From Chrysoporthe austroafricana (taxonomy: Eukaryota > Ascomycota > Sordariomycetes > Diaporthales > Cryphonectriaceae): a stretch of 64,000 bases of DNA. Of the stretch, positions 38,640-48,864 are shown one piece after another. The position numbers and the translations under genes were made by a program. Location: positions 3,162,001 to 3,226,000 of the forward strand of contig JYIP02000001.1 in NCBI GenBank assembly GCA_001051155.2, written 5' to 3'. The notes below the pieces were generated by a model. The model was not told the origin of the DNA, searched no databases, and was given only the letters and a program-made list of their open reading frames with translations. The stretch's first letter is position 1, and every line of letters begins with the position of its first letter.

Positions 38640-41600
38640 CTTATCGGATAATTTTTCCATTTGATAAGGTATTCGGGGTTGTAATCTAGTCCGCAGTGCT
38701 TAAAGATTCGTTCGATTTCGTATTCTGGTTCGTTATTTTCGACTTGGATGCTTTTGTCTGTTTTAATTGATTTTAATACTGGTTCGAGAAGCGAGATATG
38801 GAATATCGGATGGATCCTTATTCCATGGGGTAATGCGAGTTCAAAATTGATATTGGAGATTTTCCTTAAGATTTTGAATAGTCCTAATTTCTTGTAATCC
38901 AGTAAGTAAAAGGGTTTTGTTATTTTGATATATTCTTTTCGTCAAACAAGATAGACGTTATCCCTTTCTTGTAAGATTGGTCTTACGATCTTTTTGGAAT
39001 TAGCATATCTCGTTATTCTTTCTTGCACGAATTTCAGTTCTTCCTGAAATTCCTCTTAAACTCTTTTGATTTTTCTGATTTATCTTTCCGCAGCTTTTGC
39101 GTTTGCTCCTGGTATCTCGTTATAATAGGCTATCGGGTTATAACTATAGAATGCGTAAAATAGTAATTTCTTTATCGTATTTGTATCTGCGCTATTATAT
39201 GCAAATTGCGCTAGGGGTAAAAAATCAACCCAGTTATCCTGTTTATAATTCATATAATGTCGTAAATATTGCTTGACAATCTGATTGGTTCTTTCCGTTT
39301 ATCCGTCCGTCTATAGATAAAATGCTATAGACATTCTTTGCTATATTCCGAATAGTTTCGTAAATAAAGTCCAGAAGTTTGATACGAACTTTCTATTTCT
39401 GTCGGAAATGATTTCTTTAGGCATGCTATAATTGGCTATAACCGTTCTGAGGAATGTATATGCGAGTTCTTCTGCCGTACTGCTTTCCTTATATAGTAAG
39501 AAGTAAGCATACTTGCTCAGTTTGCAAACTATTACTAAAATGCTATCGTATTGCATTTTAGTTAAGGGTTCTCGTAAAAGGGGTAGCTTGGTAATAAAGT
39601 CCCAGCTGATAGATTGCCAAACTATTTCCGGAACCGGGAATGGTTGGAGCAATCCATAGGGCTTATGGTATTCGATCTTGTTCTTCCTGCAGCTGTCGCA
39701 TTCTTGTAAGATTCTTTCGATTTTTCGTCTGAGCTCTAGTAAATTCCAGTATCTCTTGATTCTTTCGTAAGTAGCTCTGATTCCTTAGTAACCATATGCT
39801 AGTGCACTATATATGGTTCTGATATATTCGTCCTGTTCTTTAGGGGTTATATTCTCGGGATTTCTTTTTCGATTCTCGATTTTAATGATCGTATTAAGTT
39901 CTCTTGCTTCATTTACAAGGCTGCCGTTTTTATTTTGCCTGAAAATATTCTGCAGTTCTTTGGGTTCCGTATTTTAGTAATCTGCTCGTTTACTAAGTAC
40001 GTTTGCTCTGCCGTTTTCTGATCCTTTGCAATATACGATTTTTAAGTTGAATTGTAAGAGGAATTCTGCCCATCTGACTTGTCGTTTATTCAGGATTTTC
40101 GTTATTATAAACGTTATCAGGTTTTTATAGTCTGAATATACGATTATCTAATATTTTGTTCCGATCAGGTAATATTACTATTTTTCGAATGCTTTTATAA
40201 TCGCTATTAGCTTTTTGTCTGGAATGCCGTAATTGAGTTCTGGGCTATTCAATTTTTTTGAGAAGTTGCTTATAACCCTGAGACGTCCTTAGTTATCTCG
40301 CTAGCCTAATTGTCCGCCAAGTACGTAATCTGACATATCGGTCTCGATTTCGAATGGTTTATTTGAGTCTGCTTCGCAAAGTATGAGTTCTGATATAATT
40401 CGTTTCTTAATTTTATCGAATGCTTCTTGAGCTTCCTGAATTTATTCGAACTTGCAGTCTTTCTTTGTAAGATCCGTAAGCAGTCGCGCGATCTTGTTAT
40501 AGTCTTGAATGAATTATCGGTAGAAATTAGCGTAACCGAAGAATGCTCTGATTTCTTTAGTTTTTTCTGGTATAGGCTATTCTTTTACTGCTTGAACTTT
40601 GTCTTTTTGCATGCTAATTTATTCCGGCTCGATAGTATAGCTTAAGTAATCGACTTTTTGCTAATGGAACTAGCATTTGCTTGGTTTTATAAGGAACTTG
40701 TTATCCTATAATATTTGAAGTACTTGCCGTATATGCTGTTTGTGCGACGCGAAGTCTTTGGAATAAATGAGGATATTATCAAGATAGATAATAATAATGG
40801 TATCTAGGTATTTGCAGAAGATGTCGTTAATCATTTCTTGGAAGGATGCGGATATATTAGTTAATCCAAAGGGTAAGATTACGTATTCAAAATATCTATA
40901 GCGAGTCCTGAAAGCTGTTTTCCAGATATTATTTTCCTTGATCCGGATATAATAGTATCCTTCCTTAAGGTCCAGGGTAGTGAACCATTTTGCTCCTATT
41001 AACCGGTCTCGCATTTCTCCTATCAGTAACAGGGGATAGCGGTTCTTGATTGTAATATCGTTAAGCTGCCGATAGTTTACGCAAAGTCGTAATTTGCCGT
41101 TTTTCTTTAGAACAAATAGGATTGGATATCCCGCTAGTAATCGTAACTTCCGTATATATCCTCTTTTGAAGTTCTCGTCAATGTATTCTTTGAATGCTTT
41201 GAGCTTTGCCTAATCAAGTTTGTAGATAGAGTAGTTCTGTAGTTTTGTCCCTTCCTTTAGTGGAATCTTATGGTTAAAAGGGCCGTGCTCTGGTAAGCCG
41301 TTATCGAATTTCCCTTGCTATAGTTTTTTGAATTCGTAATATTCTCGTAATATGTTTTTGAGGTCTGGTAACGGTTTTTCCGCGTCTTTTGCAACTTGCA
41401 GGAATATAAGGTACCGTTATGCATATTTTGCTTTGCTAGCTCTTTGTTTCTGGGGTTTTCTTGTTTCTAGTAGTTTCGGGTATTTGCTGGGTACCGAGCT
41501 GAACTGTTTTCTAGCGTATTCGTACTATAGGAGCTGTATTTCCTTGTAGTTCTATAATTTACATTTCCTCGTATTGCTCTATGCCTGACTAAACCTTTAT

Positions 41601-42360
41601 TAGTCGATAGTTACTTGTAATCTTAGTCCGTTCCTAATTTTTGTCTGGAAGTTTAAAATGTCCGTAACCCTTCCCTATATCATAGCTTGCCTTTCCGCCT
41701 TAGGGGTACTCGTAAGCCTGTTTGAGCGCATTTTACTTGTACTGTCCTTAGTAACTAGGTCTTTTCTTCTGTTATTGATTATAACCTTTTCAGTAGGTAC
41801 GGCTTGTTCCTATGAAATCTGGCTAGTAATCCAATCAATTCGAGAGTTATGTTTCTTAAGCCAAAGTATTCCCAAAATCAATTCATATTGTGCCGTATTT
41901 GTAATATCAAAGGCGACATTCGTTATAAGGCTTTAAATCAAGATAGGTAAATGATCAGTTTCCATATCGATTATACTTAGGTTATACGCGACCGATTTCC
42001 CTTTTACAGTATTAAGCCTGTAAAAATCCTTCTTTTGCGTCCAGGGAATTCGTTCCTTATTAACGACTTTTGGCAAGATAAAATTTCCTTATATGCCGCT
42101 ATCCAATAGTACGCTATATCTTTGCCCTTTGATATATGCATTCAGAATAATATGTTCCTCGTTTTCCTTAATAATAGCATATAGGGACCTTGTAGTCCTG
42201 ATCGGCTATTATCCCGTTATAGGCAATCCTTCCTTTTTGGGGTATCTTAAGCGCTTTTCGCTACTTGCTATGCCAGCCTTCTTACTTGGGCATGGCCTCG
42301 CTGCCAATTCTTCTCGATTTTCTGCAGCCTATGCTATTCTTTAGCTTTGTCCTATGCATA
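38640..42360 (-). pseudogene. pol of element G (PR-RT-RNH-INT-chromodomain)
   Basis: Minus-strand pol. Protease near 42090-42110 (LLDSGI...; the Asp-Ser-Gly triad is still readable). RT: open 40706-41014, EYVILPFGLTN and YLDNILIYSKD, one Asp of the YxDD motif changed to Asn. RNase H: 40050-40640. Integrase: open 39341-39652, DRNRKFVSNFW core. Chromodomain: EYEIERIFKHCGLDY near 38690-38740. Still interrupted by stops, so inactive as it stands. Plus-strand open frames at 40427, 41352, 41658 and 42093 are reverse shadows. Confidence 0.85.
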
Positions 42361-43289
42361 TATGGAATATGCTATTATATAATATTATTCCTATATAGTT
42401 TTTCTGTCGATGCATATTCGTAGGCAATTGTCTGGTAGCCTTATATATGCGTTATTATTTTCGATATGCAGGACTTTTCTGTACTTTCCTTTTTCTTCTG
42501 TAACGGGATAGATCAATTGGTCCTATTCCCTAAATAGGAACCAATCGTACTCGATTTTCTTACCGAAATATATCTGGCAATTGTAATAAATATAGCTAAT
42601 CCAGGCAAGTTCGTAATAACAAGGGTATAAGTAACTGATCCTTCTGTCTTCCTAGGGTAAGCATTTACTATTCTGGAATGGTATACTCTGGAAGAATTCC
42701 TTTATCGTAAGCCTATAAATAATATATTCCATTTCCGTATATTTAGTTATCCATTTGCTACAATCTTAGCAGTTCTTTTGCTGATAGCTGGCTATCTCTT
42801 CCAATGATTTTTCGTTAGGGACGGGAATTAGTAGGTTATCCGGCTGTCTATCGGGGTATATTAATTTTTCGATAGTAATGCTAGGTATTGGTAATCCTGG
42901 TTGTATAATGCCAATTTCCTTTTCTATTATATTATTCTATTATCGTTCCAGATAGTAATTTAAAAAGTATTTTCCTAAATCTTCCTCATTCTGTAAAGGT
43001 TTCTTATTAGAATAATCAGAATTATTATCCTGGATAACCGTATTGTAAAGTGGGCCTTTCCTGCTTATAGCGAGTTATCGTTATCCCTGAAGCTTGCGTA
43101 AGAACTATCCTGAACTTTCCTTTTCTGAAAGGTGCAATACGCAATGATTTTAATAGCAGGCTATCCAGCTAAGGCTGTTATAATCAGGGTTCGCTACTTA
43201 TTCTGGTTGGATGTTTTTGTTCAGCTAATTGGGTTCCTATTGCCGGGCGATATTAAGCTATTTTTCTAGGACTGGCTTCCATTCTCGTC
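42361..43289 (-). pseudogene. gag-pol spacer region of element G
   Basis: Minus-strand sequence between zinc knuckle and protease, conserved with E and F in order and length. No domain recognised; in-frame stops present. Confidence 0.5.
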
Positions 43290-44230
43290 TTTTCCGTTCC
43301 TATCGGCAATCGCGGGCAATATAGCCCTTTTTGCTACAATTATAATAAGTAACCTCTTTGCGTTATTCCCGTATAAGGGTATCCAGTTCTATAGGCCCGG
43401 CATGCGTAATGCCTGAATATGCCGTACTGTTTTTGCCCTTATACTGGAACTTGCGCTTCCCAGTATTTAGCTAATACCGCGGGGTAGTACTGTAGTTCTT
43501 TTGTCGTTATTGCTATCGTTCGTATAACCGGTTATCGATACGGACTGCTTTGTTAATAAATTCGCTAAGTTCCTCAGGTCGATTTTCCTTGTAGAGTTCA
43601 TTCTTGACTTTTTCCTTGAGTCTTGCGTAGTAGGCGTCCATAAGAGGTTCGTCCTCGTAGTTAAGGTGGGCTACAATCTGCCGGAATTTGGCCGTATAGT
43701 CCGCGGCCGAACCGGTTTGTCGAAATGCTTCTAGTTGCTGTATTGCAGTACGTCGTTCATCCGGGTTTCCAAAGGTCTTGGTAAGGGCTGACTCGAAATT
43801 GGCGTAGCGCTAGAAAATGCGCTTGGTATCCTCTGAGCGGAATTCTTCGCTATTGTCCAAGTAATCGCGGAGGGTTGGCTCCTACTACTGGAGGGCTGTC
43901 TTTTCGAGGCGGCTTCCCGCGAAGTCGATCTTGTTATAAGTGGTTCTGAACTGGGTTCCGTAATGCTTGAAGTAAGCCTTGAGTTGCGTCAAGAAGGCCT
44001 GGAGGTCTCCCCGAGTGCCTTTGTAAGGTCCGGGCTTATCGAGTTTGAAAGCCTTAGCCTGTTGGAAGGCGTTAAGGCGGATAACCTCATTCTTGACTTC
44101 CTCAAGTTGCTAGTACAGAGCTACATTCTGCTGCTGGAATTGCTCGTTAGTAAGGACGACCGGTACCTCTTCCTGAAGAGCCTGGTTGCTAGATAAAGAC
44201 GGGGTCTAGGGCGCTATTGTATCCTAAATA
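43290..44230 (-). pseudogene. gag of element G
   Basis: Minus-strand gag. The zinc knuckle near 43310-43365 reads TYYNCSKKGYIARDC: the second and last Cys are intact, the first Cys and the His are Tyr. The open plus-strand frame 43963-44196 is a shadow, but it shows that this region has few stops. Confidence 0.8.
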
Positions 44231-44279
44231 TTGCTCAAGGGATATATACTGGACCGATCTTGAACAAGAGTTATCAAAA

Positions 44280-44690
44280 TGTTATAAACGCTGCAGCAAA
44301 TCCTAAGATATATTATAGCGTCAAAGGGTTTATGCTAATAAGAGCGGTACTAAATACAGCCTTGGGTTTCAGGACAGGTTCTACGAGAAAGCAATATTCA
44401 TAAGCCGATATGGCTATCAATGGTAGGATCCAATTAATACTTAGATTGATAACTGAAGATCCTATCTATTTGCCTATCCGGTAGTTCCTTCAGCCTTATA
44501 TATCCGTATCTTTAGCCCTTGGCTTATATTTGCTCGACAGGGTTTACGGTTGCTTACTGAGTCCCGGTAAGCTAGGCTGAGCTATGATAACCCTAACCCT
44601 AGCTTACGTAATTCTTGCGGGGTACGTATCCTCATTGCCTGGCTTGATCCCAGGTTGGGGTTTCTTCCTTTTGCATGTTGGTTCATAACA
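44280..44690 (-). repeat. 5' LTR of element G
   Basis: 411 bp, plus-strand ends TGTTATAAACGCTGCAGC and GGTTCATAACA. Contains AACCCTAACCCTAGC near 44590. Followed by AAATG. Confidence 0.95.
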
Positions 44691-46745
44691 AAATGCCAGT
44701 TTTACTAATAGAAAGTCGATTACTTAAGCTATATTATCGAACCAGGACAAATTAGCATGCAGAAAAATAAAATTCAAGCAATAAAAGAATAGCTTATACT
44801 AGAAAAAACCAAAGAAATTAGAGCATTCCTCGGCTATGCCAACTTCTATCGATAATTTATCTGAAATTATAATAAGATTGCACGATTATTTACGGATCTT
44901 ATAAAGAAAGATTATAAGTTTGAATGGATTAAGGAAGCGTAAAAGGCATTCGATAAGATTAAGAAATGAATTATATTAAAACCCATATTCTGCGAAGCGG
45001 ATCCAAATAAACTATTTGAAATTAAGACCGATATATCGGATTACGCACTTGGCGGATAATTAAGCTAACGAGATAACTAAAGATATCTCAGGATCGTAAG
45101 CAACTTCTCAAAAAAATTAAACGGCCCTGAAATCAATTACGGCATCCCAGATAAAGAATTTATAGCAATCGTAAAAGCATTCGAAAAATAGCAGTATTAC
45201 TTAATCGGAACAAAATATCAGATAATAATATATTCAGATTATAAAAACTTAATAATATTTATAACAATAAAAGCCCTGAATAAATAATAAGTTAGATAAG
45301 CAGAATTCTTCTTATAATTTAACTTAAAAATCGTATATTGCAAGGGATTAGAAAACGGCAAAGCAGATGCATTTAGCAAATAAGCAGATTACTAAAATAC
45401 GGAATCCAAAGAATTACAGAATATCTTTAAGCAAAACAAAAATAGCAGCCTTATAAACGAAATAAAGGAGCTTAATACGATTATCAGAATCGATAATAAA
45501 TAAAAGAAGCCAGAAGATATAACTATTAAAGAATAAGACAAATATATTAGGATTATGCATAATGTACTTGCATACGGCTATTAAGGAATTAGAATTATTT
45601 ACGAAAGGATTAAGAGATACTGGAACCTATTAGGATTCAAATAAAAGATTGAAAATATCTTACAAGAATGCAATAGCTGCAAGAAGAATAAAATCGAATA
45701 TTATAAGCCTTATAGACTGCTCTAACCATTCCCTATCCCGATAATAGTTTGGCAATCTATTAGCTAGGATTTTATTACCAAGCTATTTCTCTTATAAAAA
45801 CCTTTAACTAAAATGCAATACGATAGCATTTTAGTAATAGTTTACAAACTAAGCAAATACACTTATTTCCTTCCTTATAAGGAAAGCAGTATAGCAAAAG
45901 ATCTCGTATATATATTTCTGAAAACGGTTATAGCTAATTATAGCATGCCCAAAAAAATCATTTCCGATAAAGATAAGAAGTTTATATTAAACTTCTAGAC
46001 TTTACTTACAAAATTATTCGGAATATAGCAAAGAATATCTATAGCATTCCACTTACAAACAGATAGACAGACAGAAAAGACTAACCAAATTATCAAATAA
46101 TATTTGCAATATTATATAAATTACGAATAAGATAACTAAGTTAACTTCTTATTTCTAGCATAATTCGCATATAATAGCGCGGATATAAGCATAACGAAAA
46201 AATTACTATTCTACGCACTTTACGGTTATAATCCGATAGCCTATTATAATGAAATATTAAGAGCAAATGCAAAAGCTGCAGAAAAACGAATTAGAAAAAT
46301 CAAGAAAGTTTAGGGAAAATTCCAGAAAGAATTAGAATTCGTATAAGAAAGAATAACGAAATACGCTAACTCTAAAAGGATCGAGGGACCAATCCTATAG
46401 GAAAGAGATAAAGTCTACTTTGTTCGACAAAAAGAATATATCAGAATAACGAGACCCTTTCACTTATTGGATTATAAGAAACTGGGACTATTCAAAATTC
46501 TAAGAAAAATCTCAGATATCAATTTCGAATTCGTACTACCTTATAGAATAAGAATCTACCCAGTATTCCATATCTCGCTTTTCGAACTAGCATTCGAATT
46601 AACCAAAATAAACAAAACCGTTCAGGTTGAAAGTAACGAACCAGAATACGAAATCGAGCGAATTTTCAAGTATTATAAACCAAATTACAATCCTGAATAC
46701 CTTATCAAATAGAAAGGCTACTTAGCAAGCGAAAACTTATAAGAG
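44691..46745 (+). pseudogene. pol part 2 (RNase H, INT, chromodomain) of element F
   Basis: Continues F pol after G. RNase H: 44750-45420 (AFLGYANFYR...). Integrase: 45420-46460; one open piece at 45813-45998 contains the YKLSKYTYFLPYKESS stretch and the decayed SDKDKKFILNF core. Chromodomain: 46467-46712 open frame, with EYEIERIFKYYKPNY followed by EYLIK. Ends near a stop at about 46742. Confidence 0.85.
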
Positions 46746-46854
46746 CTCAAGATTAACTTACAGAATGCATTCCAAGCGTTAGCAAAATATTTAAATAAGC
46801 AGCAATATAAAAAAAAAAAAAAAAAAGGAATAAGCCTATAAGGGCCTTACTTAC

Positions 46855-47506
46855 TTAAAAAGACTGCCCCGGTTCGGGATAAGAACCAGCCTTATCCAGA
46901 AAACCAGACCAATCTATTATAGAATTGCTAATACTTACGGAATTCCAATCAAAATTACTAAAAGAAAAATCCGTAACGGCAACCGCAGATTTTTCGGAAA
47001 TTACTGCCTGTATTTCGATAGCCATACGATTGCATTCTTTTTTTTCCAGATTTTGATTTACTAACTTTATCCCCTTTTCCTGAAAAAAGCAGCATTGCTT
47101 TTTCAACTATACAAAACGAGCCAAAGATTCGGTCATACAAAACTAAAGCTCTAGAAGCCGCCCTTTTTCCTTAACCTTACGACTATCGATCCGGGATAGC
47201 TTATTAGTAACCCGTAATATTACGACAAGATCAGGGAAAAAGAATAAGAAGAACGGATCAAATAAGGAACTTACGAGACGATAATGGGACCCGCCCGGCA
47301 TTACAAGAACGCCCCCTTTTCGTACAATTGGAATAACTCTTGACCCTATCTATTATGCGGCACGGCAAGCCCTTTTCGAGACAAAACGAACAAAGCATAA
47401 CTTCGTACCTCCGGGACTCGATAAACGAAAATCGCTTAAGGCGGGCAAGGCTTTTGGAAGAGAGAATAGACGTAAGATTACGAGATTTGATAACCCTATA
47501 AGATAT
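46855..47506 (-). pseudogene. Antisense Zn2Cys6-type ORF of element F
   Basis: Minus strand, opposite to F's gag-pol and tail-to-tail with it. The start equivalent to E's ATG is ATA here (near 47504-47506). The cluster at 47392 down to 47303 has Cys at positions 1, 2, 3, 5 and 6 and Tyr at position 4 (codon TAT at 47333-47335). With E and G, every one of the six positions is Cys in at least one copy. The C-terminal part (47106-46855) is open, with a charged segment KKQCCFFQEKGIKLVNQ. A poly-A run at 46809-46826 lies between it and the chromodomain. Confidence 0.65.
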
Positions 47507-47595
47507 CTTAATAAGGAAAGCATAAAGAAAAGCCTACCGTATAAGGGCATTTACGAAATAATTGTTAAGGATAATACTCGATAGAAAGAGGATAA

Positions 47596-48010
47596 TATTA
47601 TGAACTAATATACAAAAAAAAGAAATCCCAAATAAAACCCAGGCCAGATAATAAGTATATATATCCCGCAAAGATTACGTAACTTAGAGTTAGGGTTATT
47701 AAGGCTTAGCCTAGCTTACCGGGACTTAGTAAGCAGTAGCAAGCTCCAGTAAGCAATTATAAGCCAAGGACTGAAGGACTAGATATATAAGGCTGGGTGG
47801 ATTACTAGCCGGATAGATAGATAGTTCTTCAGTTGTCAATCTAAGTATTAATTGGACCTTACTATTGATAGCCATATCGGCTTATGAACTTTGCGAGATA
47901 CTACCCGTAAACTGTTCTGGGACTCAAGACCGTACTTGGCACCGCTCTTGTTAGCATAAACCCTTTAACCCTATAGTATATTCTTAGGATTTGCTGCAGC
48001 GTTCATAACA
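47596..48010 (+). repeat. 3' LTR of element F
   Basis: 415 bp, from TATTATGAACTAATATAC to GCAGCGTTCATAACA. Same length as 33350-33764; differences are transitions. Contains TTAGAGTTAGGGTTA near 47692. Confidence 0.9.
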
Positions 48011-48053
48011 TACAAGAATTATTGAAAATAATAACCGATCAGAAAAAAGATAA

Positions 48054-48495
48054 TATTATAACCTAACAGAAAAATAAAGCATGCAAAAGAAAAAATAAAT
48101 AATAGCCAAATATTCCATCTATAACCCTACTTGAAAACCTTCTCTTACCCGCTTACGTAATCCAGAAATAGGGTTATAAAGCAGGGAAGATCTAAGGATC
48201 TGCTTCAGAGCTGCCAGATTCAGGATCTGGGGATCTATTCCAGAACTGCCAGATCCAGGACTGAAAAGATAGATATATAAGAACAGGACATCCACCAAAA
48301 TAGACTACTATAGCTCTTCAGTTATCAATCTAAGTATCAACTGGACCCTACTATTGATAGCCGCCCAAGGCTTATAAACCTTGCGATACTTAGTAACTCA
48401 GTTCTGAGACTCAAGGCTATACTTGATACCGTTCTTGCTAGCATAAAACCCTTTGACCTTACAGCTATCCTAGGATTACTGCAGTATTCATAACA
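48054..48495 (+). repeat. 3' LTR of element C, right edge of the AT-rich block
   Basis: 442 bp, beginning TATTATAACC and ending TTCATAACA, homologous along its length to 8548-8989. It has the same tandem 36 bp block (about 48186-48265). Host-like sequence starts immediately after it. Its right flank (CTATA) does not match the left flank of the 5' LTR, so it may be a recombinant LTR. Confidence 0.85.
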
Positions 48496-48864
48496 CTATA
48501 GTAAAGCTTATAAGGATTTGCGTATCTCCTTTCTGATTTAATAAACGGGACAATATATACTTTGAATTGTATAATGAGTACCGCAGTAGCACAGCAGTAG
48601 AACGGTTGGAAGAAGGGTAGTTTTCTACTGCCAGAGCATATTGAGATTAACATCAATTCAACAAGTAATTCCTGCCCTAGCCCCTTGTGCCTTCTCCAAA
48701 GCAAGCAAAATAAACCAAATCTTTTGCTGGCTGAAAGTGCCCATTCTTTCAAATAGACAGCGCCTGTCTGCTGCAGCCATATCTTCAAAGCTGCTATTCT
48801 TCAGCACAATACCAGCGTCATCCATTCAGGCACTGCCGCGCATCGCAGGGGCCAGAACGCCACA
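48496..48864. other. Host flank between element C and the kinase gene
   Basis: The first sequence of ordinary base composition after the AT-rich block. It should hold the 3' untranslated region of the kinase gene (minus strand). Open frames here (48465-48788 minus, 48641-49180 plus) lack motifs and overlap LTR or the kinase. Nothing else seen. Confidence 0.5.

Larger units (their letters stand above)
37371..44690 (-). mobile_element. Ty3/Gypsy element G (family 2a), youngest insertion
   Basis: A minus-strand element of 7320 bp with two 411 bp LTRs and a perfect 5 bp duplication AAATG (37366-37370 and 44691-44695). It lies in F's RT/RNase H junction. It is the least mutated family-2 copy: many coding stretches are open and the palm motif of RT is closest to normal (YLDNILIYS). 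Differences between its two LTRs are C/T or G/A. Confidence 0.95.
33350..48010 (+). mobile_element. Ty3/Gypsy element F (family 2a), split by element G
   Basis: A plus-strand element with 415 bp LTRs, interrupted by G at 37371-44690. F itself is about 7.3 kb. The target duplication is TATAA (33345-33349) against TACAA (48011-48015), differing by one C-to-T at CpA. It is inserted in the antisense-ORF region of C. Gag and pol are on the plus strand and an antisense Zn2Cys6 ORF is on the minus strand. Confidence 0.9.
8548..48495 (+). mobile_element. Ty3/Gypsy element C (family 2b), split by nested insertions
   Basis: The outermost plus-strand element has 442 bp LTRs at both ends and is interrupted by B (13362-24017), E (25648-32962) and F (33350-48010). 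Its own pieces are 8548-13361, 24018-25647, 32963-33349 and 48011-48495, about 7.1 kb in all. Joined in that order they give the family-2 order LTR, gag, protease, RT, RNase H, integrase, chromodomain, antisense ORF, LTR. The five bases before the 5' LTR (ACTCG) and after the 3' LTR (CTATA) do not match. RIP-type stops are dense. Confidence 0.85.

Noticed and set aside
46809..46826. Poly-A run as the tail of a LINE insertion
   Set aside because: It lies within element F, between the chromodomain and antisense ORF, without a target duplication or LINE sequence.
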